Assembly: GCA_045805185.1 (NCBI GenBank)
Contig: JBJMLS010000215.1
Coordinates: 1-7,589, forward strand
Source of the DNA: JAHEYF01 sp045805185
GTDB lineage: Bacteria > Bacteroidota > Bacteroidia > B-17B0 > Aurantibacillaceae
DNA length: 7,589 nt
Direction of reading: 5' to 3'
The notes under the pieces are model-generated. The model saw only the letters and a program-made list of their open reading frames with translations, was not told the origin of the DNA and made no database searches. The translations under genes and the position numbers were made by a program. How positions within the stretch are numbered: the stretch's first letter is position 1; each line of letters begins with the position of its first letter. Shown here in pieces: positions 1-5,702 of the stretch.

Positions 1-51
1 AATGGTATTCCATTGAGAATAGCAATTCCAGGAAAGAAAGAGGAAAAATAG
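1..51 (+). CDS. Possible C-terminal tail of an upstream gene (partial)
   Basis: Frame 1 is open from the left edge and ends at a TAG at 49-51, giving 16 residues that read NGIPLRIAIPGKKEEK. A hydrophobic strand-like stretch followed by a charged lysine/glutamate tail is typical of a protein C-terminus, and a weak hairpin follows at 88-109. The fragment is too short to assign to a family. Another frame is open from about base 20 to 166 but has no ATG start and no recognisable content, so frame 1 is the better guess. This is an inference from composition and position only. Confidence 0.35.
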   Translation, partial: NGIPLRIAIPGKKEEK

Positions 52-87
52 TAAAGTCTTTTTCAAGCAGTTTTATTTATTGATTAA

Positions 88-114
88 AGATAGTGAATTG
101 CCGCTATCTATTTT
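88..114 (+). terminator. Weak hairpin with short T-run, possible terminator
   Basis: Bases 88-95 (AGATAGTG) pair with 102-109 (CGCTATCT) around a six-base loop. That is eight pairs, one of them G-U, followed by ATTTT at 110-114. The stem is AT-rich and the T-run short, so termination would be weak at best. Its place just after the presumed upstream stop codon is the main reason to list it. Confidence 0.3.
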
Positions 115-246
115 AGAAAACACGGCCATTATCTTGCTTTTTGAAGTATCAACGAAGACAATATAATCAGAAAATCATTGAAGAAAACTCTATTCGCTTA
201 TTCACCTCTAATCCCGATTATACATGGTTAACTTGTAATAAATTAT

Positions 247-254
247 TACTTTCG
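247..254 (+). promoter_or_regulatory. Bacteroidota-type -7 element upstream of the exonuclease gene
   Basis: TACTTTCG matches the Bacteroidota primary-sigma -7 consensus TAnnTTTG at all but one defined position. It lies 20 bases before the ATG at 275, which would give a leader of roughly 15 bases. No convincing -33 TTTG is present at the expected 19-21 base spacing. The same kind of element stands before three other genes in this window. No Shine-Dalgarno sequence precedes the ATG, as is usual in this phylum. Confidence 0.4.
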
Positions 255-274
255 CATTACTAAAACCTAAACCC

Positions 275-1000
275 ATGTTAACAGATACCGAACTTAAACA
301 TATCCTTTTCCTGGATATAGAAACAGCGCCCCTTGTTTACAATTACAATGAGCTGGCGCCTGAAATGAAAGCCTTGTGGAACAAAAAATGGCAGTTCAAC
401 AAAGAAATAACACCGGAACAGCAATATGCAAAAGCCGGGATCTATGCCGAGTTTGCAAAGGTCATTTGCATCTCTACCGGCATGTTCAATGGAGGTAAGT
501 TCGAAGTAAGTTCTTTTTGCGGCGATGATGAAAAACTGTTGCTTGCACAGTTCAGTGAAAGTCTCAGCAAAAGCCTTAATAAAAAACAACAGATTTTATG
601 CGCACACAACGGAAAGGAATTTGATTTTCCTTTCATTTGCCGCCGCCTGCTTATTAACGGACTCCCTCTTCCAAACGCGCTGAATATTGCAGGTAAAAAG
701 CCCTGGGACATCCAGCACCTCGATACAATGGAACTATGGAAATTCGGTGATTATAAAAATTATACTTCTTTGAATCTCCTTGCTGCTATCTTCAATATTC
801 CTACACCAAAGGATGAGATCGAAGGAAGCGATGTAGCGCGTGTATATTACGAAGAGAAGAACCTTGAAAAAATAAAACGCTACTGCTGTAAGGATGTTGT
901 AACCGTTGCCAGGATAGTGCAGAAATATAAAGGAATGGAAATGCTGAGTGATTCGCGGATCAGCTATATTGAGAACAATAAAAATCTTACTTTAGCTTAG
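275..1000 (+). CDS. Stand-alone 3'-5' exonuclease, PolB-type DEDDy (RNase H fold)
   Basis: This 241-residue protein has the three exonuclease motifs of the DnaQ/PolB superfamily. Exo I is DIET (D14, E16). Exo II is HNGKEFD at 111-117, with N112 and D117. Exo III is YCCKD at 203-207, the Y-x3-D signature of the DEDDy class. The whole length is consistent with the small family described as 'predicted 3'-5' exonuclease related to the exonuclease domain of PolB' (I believe Pfam DNA_pol_B_exo2), with no polymerase domain. These enzymes are expected to remove nucleotides from 3' ends using two metal ions; whether DNA or RNA is the substrate cannot be told here. No signal peptide is visible, so it should be cytoplasmic. 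The ATG is preceded by an A-rich leader without Shine-Dalgarno sequence. gpsA starts five bases after the stop, so the two genes are probably co-transcribed, although their functions do not obviously connect. Confidence 0.87.
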   Translation: MLTDTELKHILFLDIETAPLVYNYNELAPEMKALWNKKWQFNKEITPEQQYAKAGIYAEFAKVICISTGMFNGGKFEVSSFCGDDEKLLLAQFSESLSKSLNKKQQILCAHNGKEFDFPFICRRLLINGLPLPNALNIAGKKPWDIQHLDTMELWKFGDYKNYTSLNLLAAIFNIPTPKDEIEGSDVARVYYEEKNLEKIKRYCCKDVVTVARIVQKYKGMEMLSDSRISYIENNKNLTLA

Positions 1001-1005
1001 TAAAG

Positions 1006-2001
1006 ATGAGCGAAAAGAAAATAGCGGTAATCGGGAGCGGAAGCTGGGCCACGGCCCTGGTAAAGATCTTATGTGCGAATGTAGCGGAACTCACCTGGTT
1101 TTTACGAAAGGAAGAAGATGCGGATTACATTCGAAAGTTCCACCACAATCCACGCTATTTAAGCTCTGTTGAGTTCAATGCCGAAAAGCTCAGGCTCACC
1201 ACGGATATTACAGAAGCCGTAGAACATTCGGATATTATCATCCTCGCCATTCCTTCCGCATTTTGTCATGACGCAATTAAGGATCTCCCAAAGGAAATGC
1301 TTAACGGAAAGATAATTTTTTCAGCCATCAAAGGCATTATTCCCGAGTATAATCTTATTGTGGGCGAATACCTGAACAAACAATTTGATGTGCCTCTGAA
1401 AAGTATCGGTGTCATTGCCGGACCTTGTCACGCTGAAGAGGTGGCCATGGAAAAATTGTCTTACCTCACCCTGGCCTGTGATGATATTGCGAATGCTGAA
1501 ACACTTGCGCAGTATTTACGATGCCGTTATATCAAAGTGGCAACCAGTGATGATATTTACGGAACCGAGTATTCAGCAGTACTGAAAAACGTGATCGCTG
1601 TTGCCGGGGGAATTTGCCATGGACTTGGCTATGGTGATAATTTTTTGAGCGTACTTGTTTCCAATGCCATCCAGGAGATCGAGCGTTTTGTCAAAGCTGT
1701 TCATCCCATCAACCGTGATATTAAGGCTTCAGCCTATCTTGGCGACCTGCTTGTAACAGCTTATTCCCAGTTCAGTCGCAACCGTATGTTCGGCGCCATG
1801 CTGGGTAAAGGCTATTCCGTAAAAATGGCGCAGCTTGAAATGAACATGATCGCCGAAGGTTATTACGCGGTGAAATGCGTACACGAGATCAATAAAGCAT
1901 ACAAAGTTGAAATGCCCATTACCGACGCTGTTTACAACATTGTGTATGAAAAGATCTCTCCGGCTATTGAGATCAGGTTATTGACGGAGAAGCTGAGTTG
2001 A
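1006..2001 (+). CDS. gpsA: NAD(P)H-dependent glycerol-3-phosphate dehydrogenase
   Basis: GpsA reduces dihydroxyacetone phosphate to sn-glycerol-3-phosphate, the backbone precursor for membrane phospholipids, in the cytoplasm. The 331-residue length is normal for the family. The N-terminal Rossmann fold carries the dinucleotide-binding GSGSWA (10-15). AIKG at 107-110 (K109), AGPCHAEEV (138-146) and EYSAVLKN (188-195) follow, with K194 at the position of the family's catalytic lysine. The C-terminal helical domain has GDLL (246-249, D247) and SRNRMFG (257-263), which bind substrate and cofactor. The stretch from about 218 to 280 (NAIQEIERF, VHPINRDIK, QLEMNMIAEGYY) differs from proteobacterial GpsA but fits the version I recall from Bacteroidota. 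The start is the first ATG, five bases after the exonuclease stop. There is no Shine-Dalgarno sequence. All key residues are present and the gene appears intact. Confidence 0.96.
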   Translation: MSEKKIAVIGSGSWATALVKILCANVAELTWFLRKEEDADYIRKFHHNPRYLSSVEFNAEKLRLTTDITEAVEHSDIIILAIPSAFCHDAIKDLPKEMLNGKIIFSAIKGIIPEYNLIVGEYLNKQFDVPLKSIGVIAGPCHAEEVAMEKLSYLTLACDDIANAETLAQYLRCRYIKVATSDDIYGTEYSAVLKNVIAVAGGICHGLGYGDNFLSVLVSNAIQEIERFVKAVHPINRDIKASAYLGDLLVTAYSQFSRNRMFGAMLGKGYSVKMAQLEMNMIAEGYYAVKCVHEINKAYKVEMPITDAVYNIVYEKISPAIEIRLLTEKLS

Positions 2002-2017
2002 TTGTACTTTTCCGCTC

Positions 2018-2048
2018 TTGCGGCCCCGGTTTATTCTTCCTATCTTTA
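2018..2048 (+). promoter_or_regulatory. Bacteroidota-type promoter (-33 TTG, -7 TATCTTTA) for the barrel gene
   Basis: TTG at 2018-2020 is followed after exactly 20 bases by TATCTTTA at 2041-2048. The Bacteroidota consensus is TTTG-N19-21-TAnnTTTG, so spacing is right and only the last base of the -7 and the first of the -33 differ. The ATG at 2077 would then have a leader of about 20-25 bases. This promoter lies just after gpsA and argues that the barrel gene starts its own transcript, and that a longer reading of that gene from a TTG at 2002 is wrong. Confidence 0.5.
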
Positions 2049-2076
2049 TACTGCATTCCCGCCCAAATCATTCGCC

Positions 2077-2742
2077 ATGATTAAAAAATTATTTATAGCG
2101 GCCGTTTTATTCCTTTCACAGGTTTCGCTTGCGCAGATAACAATTAAAAAAAACGATGAGGAAAAAACGCAGGACCCTAAGGGTTTTTATTTCGGACTCG
2201 GCGCGGAGCTTTCCAGTATTAATATTTTCAGGAACTACAGGTCGAATCCCTATCACCTTGGCTTTAATGGCCGCGCATATTATCAGTTCCAGAGTAACAT
2301 CAGGCTGATGGGTGAATACACGTTCATTCCAAAGTTCAATGTTGAGCCAACCTGGCTGAATGTTACCAATACGGTGGTTGGTGCCAACATGAGTATTTTA
2401 GCCAGGATCAAGGATGAAACTGCAATGTTCTATACCATTACCGGCATTTGTTACCAGCGCTGGAAAGGATTTTATACCGGGATCAATGATTTCAATGTTG
2501 GAACCAAGCATACGCTTGCTCCCAATAATATTTACACGACCCAATACATGGGACTGAACCTGGGAGTTGGCTTCGAGAAATCTTTTTCCTATGATCAGCT
2601 TTTCGGAGAATTCAGATACCGCTTCAGTAAAACCGAATCCGGTTTTGGGATCACGGATGCTGCATTCACCGCGGGAATAAAAGTAAAGATCAATGCCCGT
2701 GAACCGCAGAAAAAACTCCATGGCAAATACCGCTGGTTCTAA
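2077..2742 (+). CDS. Small outer-membrane beta-barrel protein
   Basis: The 221-residue protein begins with a classical Sec signal peptide: MIKK, a hydrophobic core (LFIAAVLFLSQV), and SLA-Q with likely signal peptidase I cleavage between A19 and Q20. The rest alternates aromatic/hydrophobic and polar residues in about eight strand-like blocks (for example 37-48, 60-71, 75-85, 99-111, 117-128, 157-168, 175-184, 192-205). This suggests an eight-stranded OmpA/OmpX-like or 'porin family' barrel of the kind common in Bacteroidota. It ends with a basic extension and a terminal aromatic residue (KYRWF). No enzymatic motif is visible and its role is unknown. The ATG at 2077 was chosen over a TTG at 2002 because it places the signal peptide at the N-terminus and leaves room for the promoter at 2018-2048. 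The last seven codons overlap the next gene. Confidence 0.8.
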   Translation: MIKKLFIAAVLFLSQVSLAQITIKKNDEEKTQDPKGFYFGLGAELSSINIFRNYRSNPYHLGFNGRAYYQFQSNIRLMGEYTFIPKFNVEPTWLNVTNTVVGANMSILARIKDETAMFYTITGICYQRWKGFYTGINDFNVGTKHTLAPNNIYTTQYMGLNLGVGFEKSFSYDQLFGEFRYRFSKTESGFGITDAAFTAGIKVKINAREPQKKLHGKYRWF

Positions 2743-3271
2743 ATTCTTCTTCCTTATCCTGTGTGCAACTGTTTTGGTTTTGACTTCGGCAAAAAAGTCC
2801 ATTCAAAAAATTACGGTTAGGATCAAAATAACAGAATCACATTCCTGGTGCGGTGGTATGCAACTTACTCCCGAGGAAATGAGGGAAATAGCAAAACCCG
2901 TTCTGTGTCCCCGGAAAAAAATATTTATACGTGCAGGCGAATTTAATCTTGTTACAGATCCTGTACTTGCGAATGGGATAAGCGATTCTCTGGGCATTGT
3001 TTCCCTTTCACTGAAACCCGGAAAATACTGCCTGGTTGACGAGCGAAAAAGTTCAGATAAATACATCAAGCAGATTTTTAAGAAACTTAAGTACGGTGAT
3101 AAGTACAATTCGTCCGTAACTATGGAATGTCTCCTGAGCTGGCTCAAGGCGCCGGACCTGGTTTTTACCGTTAAGAAGAGCGGGGAACAAAATTTTGACC
3201 TGAATTACAATGTGCCTTGTTCGTGGAACGCTACACCCTGTTCTGTATATCATGGACCATTACCGCCCTGA
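2720..3271 (+). CDS. Secreted or periplasmic six-cysteine protein of unknown function
   Basis: The 183-residue product starts with a signal peptide (hydrophobic core FFFLILCATVLVLTSA, likely cut near A24-K25). The mature part has six cysteines (C44, C63, C104, C137, C167, C174), an even number that would suit disulphide bonds outside the cytoplasm. Residues 31-106 look like a beta-sandwich: ITVRIKI, a WCGGMQLTPEEM motif, a strand KKIFIRAG, and GIVSLSLKPGKYCLV. The last resembles the 'turn-into-payload' pattern of carboxypeptidase-regulatory-like domains. The C-terminus is Pro-rich (HGPLPP). I do not recognise a named family, although similar Cys-Gly-Gly secreted proteins occur in Bacteroidota (recollection, unverified). 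The ATG at 2720 overlaps the barrel gene by 23 bases; an alternative ATG at 2693 would lengthen the overlap to 50 and also keep the signal peptide. The overlap implies co-transcription and probably translational coupling with the barrel protein. Confidence 0.72.
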   Translation: MANTAGSKFFFLILCATVLVLTSAKKSIQKITVRIKITESHSWCGGMQLTPEEMREIAKPVLCPRKKIFIRAGEFNLVTDPVLANGISDSLGIVSLSLKPGKYCLVDERKSSDKYIKQIFKKLKYGDKYNSSVTMECLLSWLKAPDLVFTVKKSGEQNFDLNYNVPCSWNATPCSVYHGPLPP

Positions 3272-3276
3272 GCTCC

Positions 3277-4446
3277 TCACATGATCCGCCTAACCTTGCT
3301 TGCTTTCGTGAGCTGATCGTTTTCGAGATCACTGATCAGGTTTAAGCCCGGTTTCGTTCCTTTTGCAATAGTTCCAAGTTCCTTTTCCTTTCCCAGGAAT
3401 TCTGCTCCGTTGTAGGTTGCCCAGGTGAGCAGTTGATCCAGCGAAATAGCTTGAAAATTTTCAGAAAGCGTTTTCAACTCTTCCAAAACGGAAAGCTGGT
3501 GATTGCTGGCCAGACTGTCGGTGCCCACCGTGATTTGGCAGGCCTGCTTTAAAAGAGCGGGAACATCGGGTAATTTATTTTCGATATACAGGTTTGCATT
3601 TGGACAGAGGCACCAATATAAATTTGAATGAATCAGAAGCGCCTGTTCCAGGTCTTCTTTTGTCGTGTAGGTGTTATGAACCAATAAGGTTTTTTTCTCT
3701 TTTGAAAAATGCGGGAGCGCATGCTGAAGGGCTGAGGTCCTGCTTGCCGAAAAATGATCCAGCGGTAATTGCAAAAATTCGTAAAGGCTGACGAAGTCTC
3801 CTTTTTTATCCCGTATAAAATCATCTTCGGCCTTGCTTTCCTGGTTGTGCATGCTGGTCGGAAAAGCCTGATGTTCGCTGATAAGACGAAGAAGCGCCGT
3901 TGAAACACTATAAGGAGCATGAGGAGCCAACGAGCCCGGCAGGTGGAAATGTTTCAATTGTTCCAGCAAAACCTTACCGGCTTCAAAAACAAGTTCCGCC
4001 CGTTCAGGGTTCAAAGAAAGTAACTCTATAAATGTGTGGTAATAAATTGCGCTTTCGGATTTAACAGGAAAGCTGGTCGCGTCATTGCTGATATCGCCAA
4101 CCGCTACGATCCCGTTTTCCCTCATGTCGCGGTCCGCATCCAGCATTGCCTGCCTGATCTCATCTGCGGGAACGGAAAAACGCTTTTGCATCAGCTCCTT
4201 TGCAAAACCAACAATGCCGGTGTGTTCTTTTATCTTTCCTTTAAGATGCGACAGCTCAAGGTGACAGTGCGTATTTACAAAGCCCGGACAAAGTATGCCC
4301 CTGAAAGTTTCAATTTTTAACGGGTCAAGGACGGAATCATCCGTGATCACCTCTTCAATGATGCCCTCTTCTTTCACCACGATCACGGCCTTATCCATAA
4401 CGGGAGAACTTATCGGGAAGATCCGGTCTGCAGAAAGGTAGCGCAT
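3277..4446 (-). CDS. Amidohydrolase-superfamily metal-dependent deaminase/hydrolase (cog0402 type)
   Basis: The 389-residue protein has a short N-terminal beta-domain, the strand GFVNTHCHLE with the metal-binding HxH pair (H60, H62), APHAPYS (H176), SMHNQES with H200 and the HxxE glutamate E203, LVHN (H257), and VGTDSLASN with the metal/catalytic D310. This set matches the mononuclear-metal amidohydrolases that deaminate purine-like or related rings (chlorohydrolase/SAH-deaminase/guanine-deaminase group). All ligands are present, so the enzyme should be active. No signal peptide is seen, so it is cytoplasmic. The substrate is not certain: aminodeoxyfutalosine, S-adenosylhomocysteine or methylthioadenosine, and other amino-heterocycles are all compatible with these motifs. 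The first ATG (base 4446) suits the usual N-terminal strand of the family. It stands alone on its strand, divergent from rlmN and convergent with the upstream cluster. Confidence 0.9.
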   Translation of the reverse strand: MRYLSADRIFPISSPVMDKAVIVVKEEGIIEEVITDDSVLDPLKIETFRGILCPGFVNTHCHLELSHLKGKIKEHTGIVGFAKELMQKRFSVPADEIRQAMLDADRDMRENGIVAVGDISNDATSFPVKSESAIYYHTFIELLSLNPERAELVFEAGKVLLEQLKHFHLPGSLAPHAPYSVSTALLRLISEHQAFPTSMHNQESKAEDDFIRDKKGDFVSLYEFLQLPLDHFSASRTSALQHALPHFSKEKKTLLVHNTYTTKEDLEQALLIHSNLYWCLCPNANLYIENKLPDVPALLKQACQITVGTDSLASNHQLSVLEELKTLSENFQAISLDQLLTWATYNGAEFLGKEKELGTIAKGTKPGLNLISDLENDQLTKASKVRRIM

Positions 4447-4451
4447 AAAGA

Positions 4452-4459
4452 CAAAAGTA
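4452..4459 (-). promoter_or_regulatory. Perfect -7 element (TACTTTTG) directly before the amidohydrolase start
   Basis: Read on the minus strand, bases 4459 to 4452 are TACTTTTG, a full match to TAnnTTTG. Only five bases separate it from the ATG at 4446. Since transcription in this phylum starts about five to seven bases after the element, the mRNA would be leaderless or nearly so. No clear -33 TTTG is found at the expected spacing. Confidence 0.5.
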
Positions 4460-4543
4460 ATGAATAAACCTCATTGTATTCTGAAGCCATGTTTCGGGCT
4501 TTGTGCTGTTAAGGAGTGCTAAACTCTTTAGTATTCTGCCAAT

Positions 4544-4570
4544 CCCTCTGCGTCTTCTGTGCCTATGGCG
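4544..4570 (+). repeat. Three contiguous degenerate 9-nt units upstream of rlmN
   Basis: CCCTCTGCG (4544-4552), TCTTCTGTG (4553-4561) and CCTATGGCG (4562-4570) lie end to end. The first two agree with YCYTCTGYG and the third is looser. They are followed by TTAAAAAACC and the rlmN -7 element. Strings of the form 'CTCTGCGTTCTCTGTGCC' are, to my recollection, scattered in intergenic regions of Bacteroidota and some other environmental genomes, but I cannot verify this here. The function is unknown. The second unit would overlap the -33 position. Confidence 0.3.
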
Positions 4571-4581
4571 TTAAAAAACCG

Positions 4582-4589
4582 TATCTTTG
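4582..4589 (+). promoter_or_regulatory. -7 element (TATCTTTG) for the rlmN cluster
   Basis: TATCTTTG is a full match to the Bacteroidota -7 consensus TAnnTTTG. A partial -33 match (TGTG, 4558-4561) lies 20 bases upstream. Transcription should begin near 4595, leaving a leader of about 16 bases before the ATG at 4611. A TTG at 4587 that could extend rlmN by eight codons lies inside this element and would not be transcribed, so the ATG is preferred. Confidence 0.6.
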
Positions 4590-4610
4590 CAGTCTGTCGC
4601 AACGCAAGTC

Positions 4611-5684
4611 ATGAAGTCATTAAAAACCGATATACGTGCCCTTACACTGGAAGAAATTTCGTCCTTCTTTAAAGAAAGAAAGGAACCTTCTTTTCGTGCA
4701 AAGCAGGTTTATGAATGGCTCTGGCAAAAAAGCGTGGTCTCTTTTGCCGACATGACCAATCTTTCTCTTCCATTGCGCGAACTGCTCGAAGAAAATTTTT
4801 CGATCAACGCTGTGCAGATAGATGAGATGCAGGTGAGCCGCGATCGCACCATCAAATGCGCGATGAAACTTTTTGATGGTAATGTGGTGGAAAGTGTACT
4901 TATCCCTACCGAAACCAGGATGACGGCTTGTATCTCTTCGCAGGCGGGCTGTAGTCTTACCTGTAAGTTTTGCGCTACTGGCAGGTTAAAGCGCATCCGT
5001 AATCTCAATGCGGATGAAATTTATGACCAGGTGGTGCTGGTCCGTGATCAGGCTCTTCAAAAATACAAGCAGCCGCTTACCAATATTGTATACATGGGTA
5101 TGGGCGAACCCTTGCTCAACTATAGTGAAGTGTTGAGGTCAGTAGACAGGATCACTTCGCCTGATGGTTTGGGAATGAGTCCGCAACGGATCACCATTTC
5201 TACTGCCGGTATTGCCAAAATGATCGAGAAGATGGGCGATGATAAAGTGAAGTTCAACCTTGCCTTGTCCCTTCATGCGGCCAACGATGAGAAGCGTAAT
5301 TACATCATGCCGATCAATGAAAGCAATACCCTCGAAAATCTTGCAAAAGCGCTGAACTATTTTTATGATCAAACCGGAACGCGGGTTACTTTTGAATACA
5401 TTGTATTTAAAGATTTCAATGATAGTTTGCAGGATGCAAAAGAGCTGGTGGAATATTGCAGAAAAGTTCCGGCCAAGGTGAATATTATTGAATACAATCC
5501 AATTGATGAGGGAGAATTTCAGCAAACTTTACCTGAGCGTCTTAAATCTTTTGTAGATTACCTGGAGAGCAGGGGAGTTATTGTAAATGTGCGCAGGAGC
5601 AGGGGTAAGGATATTGATGCTGCCTGCGGGCAACTGGCGAATAAGAATAAGTCCGCGGAAAAAGTTAAAGGAAATAAAATATAA
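4611..5684 (+). CDS. rlmN: Dual-specificity 23S rRNA A2503 / tRNA A37 C2-methyltransferase RlmN
   Basis: RlmN is a radical-SAM enzyme that methylates C2 of A2503 in 23S rRNA and, in studied bacteria, of A37 in some tRNAs, tuning decoding at the peptidyl-transferase centre. The 357-residue protein has the N-terminal accessory domain (FRAKQVYEWLW, 28-38), then the cluster motif C114-x3-C118-x2-C121 in GCSLTCKFCATG. It continues with the SAM-binding GMGEP (163-167), STAG (197-200) and LALSLHA (217-223). Both mechanistic cysteines are present: C107 seven residues before the cluster (as E. coli C118) and C339 in RGKDIDAACGQL (as E. coli methyl-Cys355). A lysine-rich tail follows. There is no sign of the Cfr subfamily. 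It heads a cluster with the polyprenyl synthase, whose ATG begins 18 bases after its stop. Confidence 0.97.
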   Translation: MKSLKTDIRALTLEEISSFFKERKEPSFRAKQVYEWLWQKSVVSFADMTNLSLPLRELLEENFSINAVQIDEMQVSRDRTIKCAMKLFDGNVVESVLIPTETRMTACISSQAGCSLTCKFCATGRLKRIRNLNADEIYDQVVLVRDQALQKYKQPLTNIVYMGMGEPLLNYSEVLRSVDRITSPDGLGMSPQRITISTAGIAKMIEKMGDDKVKFNLALSLHAANDEKRNYIMPINESNTLENLAKALNYFYDQTGTRVTFEYIVFKDFNDSLQDAKELVEYCRKVPAKVNIIEYNPIDEGEFQQTLPERLKSFVDYLESRGVIVNVRRSRGKDIDAACGQLANKNKSAEKVKGNKI

Positions 5685-5702
5685 TTAGCATTTTTACATT
5701 GA

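Noticed and set aside
2012..2023. Hairpin CCGC-TCTT-GCGG after gpsA as a terminator
   Set aside because: The stem is only four pairs and no T-run follows. It also overlaps the -33 element.
2002..2076. TTG-started N-terminal extension of the barrel protein (25 extra codons)
   Set aside because: It would bury the signal peptide and run through a well-spaced promoter-like sequence (2018-2048). The ATG at 2077 fits far better.
2398..2802. Minus-strand open frame of 134 codons opposite the barrel gene
   Set aside because: It is antisense to a gene with a clear signal peptide and beta pattern, and its own translation has no recognisable domain or promoter.
4587..4610. TTG-started extension of rlmN
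   Set aside because: The TTG is part of the -7 element TATCTTTG, upstream of the expected transcription start. The added residues have no family support.
5139..5525. Minus-strand open frame of 128 codons opposite rlmN
   Set aside because: It lies wholly within a conserved rlmN coding region and is best explained as a shadow of that gene's codon use.
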